The notes under the pieces are model-generated. The model saw nothing but the letters and a program-made list of their open reading frames with translations. It did not search any database and was not told the origin of the DNA. The position numbers were made by a program, and so were the translations under genes. Of a DNA stretch of 64,000 nucleotides, positions 9,215 to 18,097 are shown one piece after another (position 1 is the first letter of the stretch; each line of letters begins with the position of its first letter). Source of the DNA: an uncultured Eubacteriales bacterium (GTDB taxonomy: Bacteria > Bacillota > Clostridia > Christensenellales > Aristaeellaceae); contig CACZHW010000005.1 in NCBI GenBank assembly GCA_902781095.1, positions 1 through 64,000 of the forward strand. The letters run 5' to 3'.

Positions 9215-9685
9215 ATGTATTCATTCCAGACAAATGTAACCGGTAAAAAGCGTTATAAGCGCATCATCCGGCTTCTGCTCGTTCTGGTTTTTATCTTGGT
9301 CATCACCTTGGCCGCAGTCGTTTATTCTTTTCTGCAGCAACGAAACAAAGCGGCAATCGTCACCGATTCTCTCGGTGCGCGCGCGTTGAGTGAAGCCGGA
9401 AGTGCACAAAGTGCCGTCTATCGTCTGACACAATCCAGCGGAACCAATACCTCCGCCCTTCTGGCAGATATTCGAAGCCACATCTACGCCATGCAGTGTC
9501 TGAACACCCTGGCGTCCAACATCTACGGTGCGGACGTTCACATTACGGATCCTTCCGCACTCGAAACCTGCATGAACACGCTGGACGCCTGCCAGGTCCG
9601 GCTTCAGGCCGGCGGCGTCCTGACAACCCAGTTTACACAGCTCAGGGACGAAGTCGACGCAGTCGCCGCACTGTTTGGGCTCTGA
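9215..9685 (+). CDS. Single-pass membrane protein of unknown function
   Basis: The 156-residue product has a basic N-terminus (GKKRYKRIIR) and one membrane segment at about residues 18-42. A mostly helical extracytoplasmic domain follows, with only two cysteines (in AMQC and DACQ) and many Ala and Thr. This is the topology of a signal-anchored protein. The ATG follows GGAGG at good spacing, and a strong terminator ends the gene, so it is a monocistronic unit on the opposite strand from its neighbours. No family was recognised. Confidence 0.75.
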   Translation: MYSFQTNVTGKKRYKRIIRLLLVLVFILVITLAAVVYSFLQQRNKAAIVTDSLGARALSEAGSAQSAVYRLTQSSGTNTSALLADIRSHIYAMQCLNTLASNIYGADVHITDPSALETCMNTLDACQVRLQAGGVLTTQFTQLRDEVDAVAALFGL

Positions 9686-9705
9686 ATTTCCTTACTCAAT
9701 CGTTC

Positions 9706-9735
9706 AGGGAGGCCATCCGGCCTCCCTGTTTATTT
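9706..9735 (+). terminator. Terminator of the small membrane protein gene
   Basis: A perfect 9-bp stem (AGGGAGGCC/GGCCTCCCT) with an ATCC loop is followed by GTTTATTT on the plus strand. It separates this gene from the convergent potD. Confidence 0.85.
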
Positions 9736-9749
9736 GTCCAGTCTCCCGA

Positions 9750-10775
9750 TCAGAATTCGGAGATGATCTCCGTCCAGATCTGATCATAAAGCTTGGTGTC
9801 GTCGCCCAGATAATGGAAGACCTCGCACTTGTCCAGCACTTCCTGCGGCGGATTGTTGACAGGAGACGCATTGTACTCCTCTTCGCCAAGCACCTCGATA
9901 GCCGCACGGTTGGGAATGGCATAGCCCACGTATTCATAGTTCTTCGCGGCAATGTCCGCACGGCACATGAAGTCGATGAATTTCTCGGCACCGCTCACGT
10001 TTTTGGCGTTGGCCGGGATGCACATGGTGTCAAAGAAGATGTTGCTGCCTTCCTTCGGAACCACGTAATCCAGCTCGTCGCTCTCATCCATGCAGAAGGT
10101 CGCATCGCCGCTCCAAACCAGGGCAACCGCAGCTTCGCCGCCGATCATCTTGTCCTTTACCTCATCGACAACATAGGCCAGAACCAGCGGTTTCTGCTCG
10201 ATCAGCAGCTGCTTTGCATCTTCAAGGTCTTTCGGGTCAGTTGAATTGAGGCTGTGTCCGGCCATGACAAGGGCTATTCCCAGTGTATCGCGCGGCGAAT
10301 TCAGCATCAGCATATCCATCGCGTATTCGGGATCAAGAAGGGTTTGCCAGCTGTCGGGCGCCTCGTCCACCATCGTCGTGTTGTACAGAATGCCCATCGT
10401 TCCCCACGTATAAGGAACGGAGTAGGTCGGTTCAGGGTCGTAACTCTCATGCATGAACCGCTCATCGATATTGGCGGCATTCGGAATGTTCTCCCAGTTG
10501 ATCGGATGCAGCAGGTGTTCGCCGGCCATGCGCTCAACCATGTAATCACTGGGAAAGATCACGTCGTAGCTGGAACCGCCGTTGGCGATCTTGGCATACA
10601 TGTCCTCATTGGTCTCATAAACCTCATAGATGACATCGATTCCGGTTTCAGCCGTAAACTGCGAGAGCGTATCAACGTCGATGTAATCACCCCAGTTGTA
10701 GACGGAGATGGTTTCCGCCGCTGCCGCAGAAACAAGCAGGCTGAGGAAGAGCGCAATCGTGAGGATTCTTTTCAT
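9750..10775 (-). CDS. potD: Spermidine/putrescine ABC transporter, substrate-binding protein
   Basis: PotD delivers polyamine to the PotBC permease outside the membrane. The 341-residue product has a signal peptide (MKRILTIALFLSLLVSAAAA) followed by the family's typical start of the mature chain, ISVYNWGDYID. Later motifs such as VIFPSDYMVERM and LDPEYAMDMLML also fit the PotD family. No lipobox cysteine is seen at the cleavage site, so it is either anchored in another way or released, which is unusual for a Gram-positive binding protein. It is the last gene of the potABCD operon. Confidence 0.94.
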   Translation of the reverse strand: MKRILTIALFLSLLVSAAAAETISVYNWGDYIDVDTLSQFTAETGIDVIYEVYETNEDMYAKIANGGSSYDVIFPSDYMVERMAGEHLLHPINWENIPNAANIDERFMHESYDPEPTYSVPYTWGTMGILYNTTMVDEAPDSWQTLLDPEYAMDMLMLNSPRDTLGIALVMAGHSLNSTDPKDLEDAKQLLIEQKPLVLAYVVDEVKDKMIGGEAAVALVWSGDATFCMDESDELDYVVPKEGSNIFFDTMCIPANAKNVSGAEKFIDFMCRADIAAKNYEYVGYAIPNRAAIEVLGEEEYNASPVNNPPQEVLDKCEVFHYLGDDTKLYDQIWTEIISEF

Positions 10776-10803
10776 GTCTTTCTCCTTTCAGTTCAGCCCG
10801 TAA

Positions 10804-11613
10804 TTAATACGGGATTGTCACCTTTTCCAGTTTCTTTTGCAAATCACCGTCTTTTCTGATGTCTCTCAAATTGACGGCGATGAGCAGCAGCAGCACACAT
10901 CCGAAGATAATTGTTGACAACGCGTTGATTTTAGGCGAGATTCCCCGCTTGGCCATCGTGTAGATGGTGATCGACAGATTGGAAACGCCCGACCCCGTCG
11001 TAAAGAAGCTGACGACAAAATCGTCAATCGACATCGTCAGTGCCATGATGAATCCCGAAAACACGCCCGGCATGATATCCGGCAGAATCACTTTGAAGAA
11101 GCCCTGTATGGGCGTAGCGCCCAGATCCTGGGCCGCCTCTGCCAGATTGGGATCCAGTTGCCGGAGTTTCGGCATAATACTGAGGACAACGTATGGCACG
11201 CAAAAGGCGATGTGGGAGAGCAACAGCGTCAGATAGCCAAGCTGCAGATGAACCAGCGCATAAAGAAGCATTAAACTGACGCCGGTCACCACCTCGGAGT
11301 TCAGCATCGGTAAATTGACGATGGACAGCAGCGTCTGCCGCGGCCGCCGCTTCATCTGAAAGAGCGCAACAGCTCCTACCGTACCGATAACCGTCGAAAT
11401 CAAAGCAGCCAGGAAACCGATTGACAGCGTAACGCCGAGAGAGGACAGTATCGTCTGATCGTGAAAGAGCTCTTTATACCACCGGAGCGTGAACCCGCCC
11501 CAGTTTGCCCTGCTTTTGCTGTCGTTAAACGAATAAAGTATCAGCAGGACGATCGGCGCGTACAGAAAAAGCATGATGAGGCCGATGTAAAGCCTGTTCA
11601 GTCTCTTCCGCAT
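10804..11613 (-). CDS. potC: Spermidine/putrescine ABC transporter permease PotC
   Basis: This inner-membrane permease has six predicted membrane segments. The EAA-loop signature is at LAEAAQDLGATPIQGFFKV, the contact site for the PotA ATPase. Length (269) is typical. Its ATG shares one base with the stop codon of potB (TAATG), so the two permeases are translationally coupled. Confidence 0.94.
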   Translation of the reverse strand: MRKRLNRLYIGLIMLFLYAPIVLLILYSFNDSKSRANWGGFTLRWYKELFHDQTILSSLGVTLSIGFLAALISTVIGTVGAVALFQMKRRPRQTLLSIVNLPMLNSEVVTGVSLMLLYALVHLQLGYLTLLLSHIAFCVPYVVLSIMPKLRQLDPNLAEAAQDLGATPIQGFFKVILPDIMPGVFSGFIMALTMSIDDFVVSFFTTGSGVSNLSITIYTMAKRGISPKINALSTIIFGCVLLLLIAVNLRDIRKDGDLQKKLEKVTIPY

Positions 11614-12581
11614 TACAGGATGCGCACCTCCTTTTCCGGCTCATCGTCCTTGTCAATCCGGTTCAGGCCGCGCATAAACGCAAGCACGACGACCATGACC
11701 AGCAGGGAGAGCGTTGAACCGAAGTGCCAGTCGCTGGATTTGCCGAACTGGTTCTGAATGATATCGCCGATCAACGGCACTTTGCCGCCGCCCATCAGCT
11801 GGCTGATGACAAAGGTCGTAACGGCGGGTACGAAGACCATCGTTATGCCTTCCAGCACGCCGGGCAGCGAATAAGGCAGCGTTACCCTGAGGAAGCTTTG
11901 AACAGGGCTCGCCCCCAAATCCGACGCAGCTTCCAGAAGGCTTTTGTCCGTTTTTTCGATGACGGTATAAATCGGCATAATCATGAAACTGAGGTAGTTA
12001 TAAACCATGCCGAGGATGACCGCCTTCTCGTTGTAGAGAAAAATGATCTTCTTCCCTACCCCGAGGGAAGTCAGCCAGCCGTCAAACGCCGGAATCTTGT
12101 CGCGCAGGGCTGCAATCCAGCTGTTCAGTATGCCGGAGTTTTCCAGTATTGACATCCAGGAGTAAGTCCGCAGCAGGAAGTTCATCCACATCGGGAGAAT
12201 GATCAGCATCAGCCATAAGGATGGATGCTTGAAATCCTTCCCGGTCAGGATAAGCGCTACGGGATATCCCAGGAGCAGACAAATCAGCGTCGTAATAAAA
12301 GCAACTTTGAGGGAACGGATCAGCAGCTTCAGATAAGTGGGCTCCACCATCCGGCGGAAGTTTGAAAAGCTGACGGTCACTTTTTTCTGCCACGGCTTTT
12401 CATCGGTTACGCTGCCGTTTTCCAGGCGATATGAAACCGTTCCGTCTGCGGAAACGATTTCTTCGTAGGCAACCGGCTCTTCAACGGTTACGCCGTACCA
12501 GACAACCAGCAGGAGCGGAATCACGATGAAGATCGCTGCCCACAATCCGAACGGTACGGACAGTACCCTGTTCTTTTTCAT
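11613..12581 (-). CDS. potB: Spermidine/putrescine ABC transporter permease PotB
   Basis: The partner permease has several membrane segments and an EAA loop at LLEAASDLGASPVQSFLRV. A periplasmic-side insertion after the first membrane segment (about residues 30-75) is longer than in many PotB proteins. The ATG at 12581 is chosen because AGGAGGAGG lies three bases before it. A GTG at 12596 overlapping the potA stop is the longer alternative. Confidence 0.93.
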   Translation of the reverse strand: MKKNRVLSVPFGLWAAIFIVIPLLLVVWYGVTVEEPVAYEEIVSADGTVSYRLENGSVTDEKPWQKKVTVSFSNFRRMVEPTYLKLLIRSLKVAFITTLICLLLGYPVALILTGKDFKHPSLWLMLIILPMWMNFLLRTYSWMSILENSGILNSWIAALRDKIPAFDGWLTSLGVGKKIIFLYNEKAVILGMVYNYLSFMIMPIYTVIEKTDKSLLEAASDLGASPVQSFLRVTLPYSLPGVLEGITMVFVPAVTTFVISQLMGGGKVPLIGDIIQNQFGKSSDWHFGSTLSLLVMVVVLAFMRGLNRIDKDDEPEKEVRIL

Positions 12582-12592
12582 GAACCTCCTCC

Positions 12593-13690
12593 TCACCTGC
12601 GTCCCGCCGTCTGGCGGTCTATAATCGCCCGGCTCTCCGCGCTCTTGGACATGACCTGGATATCCTGGGGCGCGACTGTCAGCTTGACGCGTGTGCCGAT
12701 CTCCCGCGCGTGCGTGGAATGCACGATCAAAACCCGGTTTTCGGTGCGTACGCGCATCTCGTAATGGACACCCTTGAACAACAGCGACTCGACAACCCCT
12801 TCGGGAACGTTTTGCGCGGGATCATCCATCGGCTTCAGCTTGACGTCCTCCGGCCGCAGTACGACATCGACAGCATTGTTTTCGCCGAATCCCTTGTCGA
12901 CACAGTCAAATTCACAACCAAGGAACGCCACCTTTTCATCCCGGATCATAGTCGCATCCAGGATGTTGGAGGCGCCGATAAAGTCCGCCACGAAAGCAGA
13001 CCGGGGTTCATTGTAAATATCTTCCGGCGTACCCAGCTGCAGAATCTGCCCCGCGTTCATGACTGCAACGCGGTCGCTCATCGTCAGCGCTTCCTCCTGA
13101 TCGTGCGTAACAAAGATAAAGGTGATGCCGCTTTCCCGCTGAATGCGCGCAAGCTCCAGCTGCATCTCTCTGCGCAGTTTCAGGTCGAGCGCACCAAGCG
13201 GCTCGTCCAGCAGAAGGACGTCCGGCTGGTTAATCAGGGCGCGAGCAATAGCGACACGCTGCTGCTGTCCGCCGGACAGGCTGGAAATCCTGCGTTTGTC
13301 AAACCCTTTCAGCCCGACGAGTTCCAGCATTTCAGCCACCCTGGATGCGGTTTTCTTTTTATCTTCCTTGCGCAGATCCGGACCGAACGACACGTTCTGT
13401 GCGACATTCAGATGCGGGAAAAGCGCATAGCGCTGGAAAACCGTATTGATGTTCCGTCTGTACGGCGGCAAAGGGGCGATATCCTCCCCCTTATAGAGGA
13501 TCTGCCCGCCTGTCGGAATCTGAAAGCCGCCGATACAGCGCAGCAGGGTCGTTTTTCCGCAGCCGGAAGGCCCCAGCAGCGTCACAAACTCGTTTTTTCC
13601 GATGTCAATTGAAACGCCGCCCAGCGCGGTAAATCCGTCCTCAAAGACTACCTTCAGATCGCGAATTGAAAGAATGACGTTATTGTCCAT
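12593..13690 (-). CDS. potA: Spermidine/putrescine ABC transporter ATP-binding protein
   Basis: PotA energises polyamine import. Walker A is GPSGCGKTT near residue 38, the signature [15 protein letters not shown] near 135, Walker [13 protein letters not shown] near 156, and the switch His in [10 protein letters not shown]. The C-terminal 110 residues form a TOBE-type regulatory domain. Length (365) is typical. It starts 16 bp after the XRE/cupin regulator gene. Confidence 0.95.
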   Translation of the reverse strand: MDNNVILSIRDLKVVFEDGFTALGGVSIDIGKNEFVTLLGPSGCGKTTLLRCIGGFQIPTGGQILYKGEDIAPLPPYRRNINTVFQRYALFPHLNVAQNVSFGPDLRKEDKKKTASRVAEMLELVGLKGFDKRRISSLSGGQQQRVAIARALINQPDVLLLDEPLGALDLKLRREMQLELARIQRESGITFIFVTHDQEEALTMSDRVAVMNAGQILQLGTPEDIYNEPRSAFVADFIGASNILDATMIRDEKVAFLGCEFDCVDKGFGENNAVDVVLRPEDVKLKPMDDPAQNVPEGVVESLLFKGVHYEMRVRTENRVLIVHSTHAREIGTRVKLTVAPQDIQVMSKSAESRAIIDRQTAGRR

Positions 13691-13706
13691 TTTTTACCTC
13701 TCCATA

Positions 13707-14246
13707 TCAAAAACTGGGGGGTGTTACGACCCACAGAACCGTAGCCGGCACCTTCCCGGCATTCTTCAGATAATGGGGCTCCTCCGCTTTAAACGAAAAG
13801 CTGTCTCCCTTGCGGACGCGATAACTCTTTTCGCCGAGTACCAGCGTCACCGTTCCCTGTAAAACCGTCCCAAACTCTTCGCCGGAATGCGGCAGCACCG
13901 TCTCGGTCCGTGCACCGGGTGCAATCTGTTCCATGATCGCTTCCAAGTCTTTCTTCTGCGCGTCCGGAATGAGCCAGTGGATTTTCAGTCCGTCGCCTTC
14001 CTTGATGAAGACGTCTTCCCGTCTGCAGATTGGCTGCTGCCCCTGTTCCTCCCTGAAAAACTCTGAAAAGGAGGAGCCCAGCGTTGTCAGTATATCCTCC
14101 AGTGTCGACAAAGACGGTGAAGTCTGATCGCTTTCCAGCAGGCTGATGAATCCCTTGGACAGTTCGCACCGGTCTGCCAGTTCCTTTTGCGTAAGCCCGT
14201 TCTGTTGGCGAAGACTCCGTATTTTCGCTCCGATGTTAATCGCCAT
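13707..14246 (-). CDS. XRE-family regulator with cupin sensor domain
   Basis: The 179-residue protein has an N-terminal XRE helix-turn-helix (about 5-62, core LTQKELADRCELSKGFISLLE). A C-terminal cupin follows (about 105-179, with HSGEEFGTVLQGTVTL and the PHYLKN strand). This architecture is shared with PuuR-type regulators, and its place at the head of potABCD is a common arrangement in Bacillota. It probably senses polyamine or a related small molecule and controls its own operon. The promoter and a possible operator lie just upstream. Confidence 0.9.
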   Translation of the reverse strand: MAINIGAKIRSLRQQNGLTQKELADRCELSKGFISLLESDQTSPSLSTLEDILTTLGSSFSEFFREEQGQQPICRREDVFIKEGDGLKIHWLIPDAQKKDLEAIMEQIAPGARTETVLPHSGEEFGTVLQGTVTLVLGEKSYRVRKGDSFSFKAEEPHYLKNAGKVPATVLWVVTPPSF

Positions 14247-14285
14247 AATCCGACCTCTTCAGCATGTTACCGTCGTTTTGTTTTG

Positions 14286-14302
14286 CTAAACTTTTGGTTC
14301 AG
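14286..14302. promoter_or_regulatory. Possible operator of the XRE/cupin regulator
   Basis: An imperfect palindrome (CTGAAC-5-GTTTAG on the minus strand, one mismatch) begins 12 bp downstream of the -10 box, where a bound repressor would block transcription. The assignment rests on position and symmetry only. Confidence 0.35.
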
Positions 14303-14314
14303 TTCGCGTCCCGT

Positions 14315-14343
14315 ATTTAATCATATTTCAGGTAGTATGTCAA
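14315..14343 (-). promoter_or_regulatory. Promoter of the regulator-potABCD operon
   Basis: Minus strand: TTGACA at 14343-14338, 17-bp spacer, TTAAAT at 14320-14315. Confidence 0.75.
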
Positions 14344-14344
14344 G

Positions 14345-14407
14345 CAAAATATTAAACCGTGCGAAAGAAAATCCGAAGTGTCCTTCTTCTCATTCTTTCG
14401 CACGGTT
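14345..14407 (-). terminator. Terminator after the secreted-protein gene
   Basis: A 15-bp perfect inverted repeat (arm AACCGTGCGAAAGAA) with a 23-base loop is followed on the minus strand by TAATATTTTG. The long loop is unusual. The -35 of the next operon begins inside the tail. Confidence 0.65.
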
Positions 14408-14472
14408 ATAGTGCAGTTTTCTTGTTGAGAATGCCAGTATTTTAAACTTTTATCTTACCGCCAGTAAACCGG

Positions 14473-15750
14473 TCAGCGGTTCTCGGTAAAATAGAACACA
14501 TCTGCAACGGGAACCTCCGTCTCCAGCCCGCTGGCCGTATACGTACCCGGCGCCGGCAGGGTAATGCCCGTTCCGATGAGGTAGAAAGTCAGTACGTCCC
14601 CTGTGTTTACCGCGTCCTCAACGGACAGCATCGCGTAAATCGGATCTTTCCAGGTCCCTGTCTGCGGATTGGACACACAAACCAACGCGCACGGATTGCC
14701 GTCCAGATCCGTGAAATCCATGACCTTGCCGCGGAAGATAAACTTCGTCCCGATATAAGCAGCAGCATTGCCCAGAAGCTCATCATAACTGATCTGTGCC
14801 TGCGTTGCCTTAAAAGCTGCCAGCTGTTCACGTTCCGTCAGGACTCGCGTCAGCGTTATCTCACGGATCGTTTCTTCTTTATCCTTCGGGTTTACCCGCA
14901 GGCGGAACGTTACGCTTCCGGCTTCCTCAATTGTAAGCGGCACACTGAAAGCGCCGTTCTTATTGGATCTTACGCTGGTATGCATGGCGTCACTTGTAAC
15001 AAACACAGTCGAATTGGGCTCAGTCTTTCCCCGAATCACAACCCTTGAACCGGTAAAAGCAGCCTCAGCCGGTTCGGTGATGACCAGCATCGCTTCGTTT
15101 TCCCTTCGCTCCGGCTCAGGCGTCGGTTCCGCAGTCGGCACGGGCGAAGCACTGTTCTGCGCCTGCGTAATCGGCGTGAGGAGCTTTATCCTGGAAATCA
15201 TCCCTTCGATAGCATCATCATCCGCCCCGGCCGGTTCCCGTCCGATGATCGTGCTGTTCAGAATCAGGTATCCGCCCGAATGCAATGTAACGTAACGCAA
15301 CTGCCAAACCGGCATAGAGCCGTACATCGCAGAGGAGGTCATCCGGATCCAGTCAGACGCATTCTTTGAAAACACACAGTCCTGATACAGACCGCTGTCG
15401 GAGAATCTCTGCCTCAGCGCCTCTTTCTGTGTCTCATCAAGGTCTGCCATTTCAACAGCATCGGAATCCGCATCAGCCGGCGACGTGCTGATCGCGATTT
15501 GCCCTCCGTCAGGCATAATGACCTCCATTGCAATACGGGAGGCATCGAAGCTGGCCCGGACAGCATCCGTCGTTGTGCCGAGCTGCGTAATCAAATCGCT
15601 GTACTGTTCCAGGTTTGTCCGCGTCAGAACGATCTCTCCCTCTTCCTGCTGATAACGGAACCCGTCGGCAGGAAACACATAAATGCTCTGTGCGACTGCA
15701 TAAGAAGCCAAAAACATCATCACCAGCAGAGCAAACCACATTCTCTTCAT
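14473..15750 (-). CDS. Secreted protein with Ig-like domain, unknown function
   Basis: The 425-residue product has a signal peptide (about 1-20, ending AVAQ). A globular N-terminal domain (to about 200) is followed by a Pro/Thr/Glu linker (VPTAEPTPEPE) typical of wall-exported proteins. Next is a beta-sandwich domain around 225-300, resembling bacterial Ig-like folds (VVIRGKTEPNSTVFV, KNGAFSVPLTI). The C-terminal domain may be an OB-like barrel (FIFRGKVMDFTDLDG). There is no sorting signal or lipobox. It forms a single transcription unit with its own promoter and terminator. No enzyme motif was recognised. Confidence 0.8.
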   Translation of the reverse strand: MKRMWFALLVMMFLASYAVAQSIYVFPADGFRYQQEEGEIVLTRTNLEQYSDLITQLGTTTDAVRASFDASRIAMEVIMPDGGQIAISTSPADADSDAVEMADLDETQKEALRQRFSDSGLYQDCVFSKNASDWIRMTSSAMYGSMPVWQLRYVTLHSGGYLILNSTIIGREPAGADDDAIEGMISRIKLLTPITQAQNSASPVPTAEPTPEPERRENEAMLVITEPAEAAFTGSRVVIRGKTEPNSTVFVTSDAMHTSVRSNKNGAFSVPLTIEEAGSVTFRLRVNPKDKEETIREITLTRVLTEREQLAAFKATQAQISYDELLGNAAAYIGTKFIFRGKVMDFTDLDGNPCALVCVSNPQTGTWKDPIYAMLSVEDAVNTGDVLTFYLIGTGITLPAPGTYTASGLETEVPVADVFYFTENR

Positions 15751-15788
15751 ATTGCCACTAAACCTCCGTCAGACATAATCCGCCGATT

Positions 15789-15817
15789 ATTATATCACAC
15801 GCTCTTTTGCCTTACAA
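15789..15817 (-). promoter_or_regulatory. Promoter of the secreted-protein gene
   Basis: Minus strand: TTGTAA at 15817-15812, 17-bp spacer ending TGA (extended -10), TATAAT at 15794-15789, about 40 bp before the start codon. Confidence 0.8.
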
Positions 15818-15828
15818 GAAAGGGCTTT

Positions 15829-15862
15829 AAGTAAAAGCGGACGATTTGTTTCGTCCGCTTTT
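15829..15862 (-). terminator. Terminator of the rpmH-jag operon
   Basis: A 12-bp perfect stem (AAAAGCGGACGA / TCGTCCGCTTTT) with a six-base loop lies 4 bp past the jag stop. The T run is part of the stem on both strands. Confidence 0.82.
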
Positions 15863-15865
15863 GCA

Positions 15866-17071
15866 TTACTCTTCGATAGACGCCGGTGTCGCGCTTTCTT
15901 CGATTGCTGTGTTTTCAGAAGAAACCGTCTCAGTCCTCGCCGTCTTAGGTTTCCGGGAACGCCGGTGGCTGCGTTTGCGTTTCGGTTTTTGTACGGCTTC
16001 GGTTCCTTCTTCGCCCGCCGCATCCACAGAAGTGTTTTCCGTTGCTTTCAGCGTAATGACGACCCTGCGGTTCGGCTCTTCACCTTCGGAATGCGTCGTC
16101 ACCGCCGGATGGTCCTGCAGTGCGGTATGCATAACCCTGCGCTCGTAAGGATTCATCGGTTCCATTACGACACGCCGTCCCGTCTTCTGGGCGCGGTTTG
16201 CCATACGCATCGCAAGCCGCCGCAGGCTGTCTTCGCGTTTGGCCCTGTAGTTTTCCGTGTCGAGCACGACGCGGATATAGTCTTCGTTTCCGCGGTTCAC
16301 CTGCAGGCTGGTCAGGTACTGGATGGCGTCCAGGGTTTCTCCCCGCCTCCCGATCAGGATGCCGAGGGTATCGCCGATGAGCCTGAGTCCCAGTGCATTC
16401 TCCTGATTCTGATCGACGTAAACGTCTACCTTGACGCCCATCTTCTCCGTCAGATTCATGAGAAAACGCTGCGCACATCCTGCCGGTGTGTCTTCCGGAT
16501 ACAGGACAGGCGGTTCCGTAGGCTGAAATACCTCTGCCGGGGCCATGGCCTCTCTGGGTTTTTCTGTCTTCGGCTTCGGGGCACGCGGTTTCCGCTCTTT
16601 GGGCTGGCGCTGCTGTTTCGCCGGGGCGTCCTTGTTTTCTTTGGGCTCCTTCTGCGTCTGGACAGCGTCCTCTGCCGCATCTGCCTTTACGGCAATCTCG
16701 GCGGGCTCCTCTTTTTTAACCTGCTTAGGTTTGGCCGGCTCTCTTGTCTTTCTGTTGTCCGGCTGGGGTTTCTTCTGTTCTGCATCCTCCTGTTTCGGGC
16801 GGTCGGCACTCTGCTTTTTCTTGGCAGGCTTCTCTTCCCTGGCGGGCTTTTCCTCGTCGATGCTCCAGCGGATGCTCATATCCTCGTCTTTGGAATCTTC
16901 CATGACCGTTATGCGCACCCGTGCAGGTTTGCTTCCGAACAGCCCGAAGAGGCCCTTGGCCCCCTCCTGAAGAACATCTACCCTGACATCGGCGATGGTG
17001 ACGCCCAGTTCAGCTAAGCCGGCATCGATGGCTTCCTGGGTCGTCTTTCCGGTGAACTCTCGAATCAACAT
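15866..17071 (-). CDS. jag: RNA-binding protein Jag/KhpB
   Basis: Jag (SpoIIIJ-associated, KhpB) is an RNA-binding protein tied to YidC and cell-shape control. Domain order: Jag-N at 1-55 (FTGKTTQEAIDAGLAELG), then a charged Lys/Glu/Pro-rich stretch at about 60-190. A KH domain follows near 210-285 (GLRLIGDTLGILIGRRGET) and an R3H domain near 290-350 (LRRLAMRMANRAQKTGRRV). A basic tail follows. The 401-residue length is well above the usual 200-300, and the extra is almost all low-complexity linker and tail. The ATG coincides with the yidC stop (one shared base). Confidence 0.93.
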   Translation of the reverse strand: MLIREFTGKTTQEAIDAGLAELGVTIADVRVDVLQEGAKGLFGLFGSKPARVRITVMEDSKDEDMSIRWSIDEEKPAREEKPAKKKQSADRPKQEDAEQKKPQPDNRKTREPAKPKQVKKEEPAEIAVKADAAEDAVQTQKEPKENKDAPAKQQRQPKERKPRAPKPKTEKPREAMAPAEVFQPTEPPVLYPEDTPAGCAQRFLMNLTEKMGVKVDVYVDQNQENALGLRLIGDTLGILIGRRGETLDAIQYLTSLQVNRGNEDYIRVVLDTENYRAKREDSLRRLAMRMANRAQKTGRRVVMEPMNPYERRVMHTALQDHPAVTTHSEGEEPNRRVVITLKATENTSVDAAGEEGTEAVQKPKRKRSHRRSRKPKTARTETVSSENTAIEESATPASIEE

Positions 17072-18069
17072 TAAATGCCAACCTCCTTCGCTTTGGCTGA
17101 CTTAATATCCTGCTGCTCAAAATAACGGTTGAAGACCAGCTGTTCCGCAATCGCGTAGACATTGGCGACTACCCAGTAAAGAGCGAATGCAGAGTTGTAG
17201 GTCGCGCAGAAATAGAGCGACATGAACACCATCATGTAAATCATCATCTTCTGGCTTCCCGCCTGCGACGGATCCATCTGCGTGTTCTTCATGGTAAGCC
17301 GCTGCATGAGAATCTGCGTCGCGCAGGAAAGAATCGGCAATACGAAGAAGCCGTTGCCTTCCTTGAAGAAACTAATCCTGAAGAGCCCCATAATGCTGAG
17401 GTTCTCGAGGCCGGGTGCAGCCGCCACGTACGGCGCATAGGCCTCGGAATTGACGAAAGGCGTAACGACGTCCGTAATGAATGCCTGCAGCGCCTTGGAA
17501 TCCGCAAAGCTCAGGGCTTCGGGAATCGTTCCTGCGTTCATGAGCTGGGCACTGATGTCATTCCACACCTTGTAGTCCACAAATCCCAGGGATCTGGCAT
17601 CCGGCATAAAGCTCGCAAACGGGCTGTCCGGCATCCACAGGTTCCGGATCCAGATGAACGGTTCCGTCAGCGTATGCGGATCCATCTCAGGATTGTGATA
17701 GAAGGTCAGGAACATCCGGACGAGCTGTTCGTTGGCAAAGGTGCGCAGCGCGTAGAACATCGCGAACAGGATGACCATGGAAATCAGCATCGGGAGGCAT
17801 CCGCCCATCGGGCTGATCCCCTCTTTGCGATAGAGTTCCTGCATCTTCTGATTCAGTTTTTCCTGATCATCCTTATACTTATCCTGCAGTTCCTTCATTT
17901 TGGGCTGCAGGGACGACATCCTCATCGTAGAGCGGCGGCTTTTAAGGTTCAGCGGCGATACGGCCAGCTTGATCAAAACCGTAAACAAAATGATCGTCAG
18001 CGCGTAATTGTTGACAACCGAATACAGCGCTTTGATCAGTGTCAGCAACAGATCGTTAAGAAAACCCAT
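17071..18069 (-). CDS. yidC: Membrane protein insertase YidC/Oxa1
   Basis: YidC inserts membrane proteins alone or with SecYEG. The 332-residue product has the Gram-positive form without the large periplasmic domain. A first membrane segment is followed by the cytoplasmic hairpin (LQPKMKELQDKYKDDQEKL) and GCLPMLISM. Further segments follow, and the arginine of the substrate groove may be the one in LKSRRSTMR. A loop at about 130-215 is longer than usual. No N-terminal lipobox is seen. Context rpmH-rnpA-yidD-yidC-jag confirms the call. Confidence 0.95.
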   Translation of the reverse strand: MGFLNDLLLTLIKALYSVVNNYALTIILFTVLIKLAVSPLNLKSRRSTMRMSSLQPKMKELQDKYKDDQEKLNQKMQELYRKEGISPMGGCLPMLISMVILFAMFYALRTFANEQLVRMFLTFYHNPEMDPHTLTEPFIWIRNLWMPDSPFASFMPDARSLGFVDYKVWNDISAQLMNAGTIPEALSFADSKALQAFITDVVTPFVNSEAYAPYVAAAPGLENLSIMGLFRISFFKEGNGFFVLPILSCATQILMQRLTMKNTQMDPSQAGSQKMMIYMMVFMSLYFCATYNSAFALYWVVANVYAIAEQLVFNRYFEQQDIKSAKAKEVGI

Positions 18070-18097
18070 GGACGACGTGTCCTCCTTGCTCTTTTAC

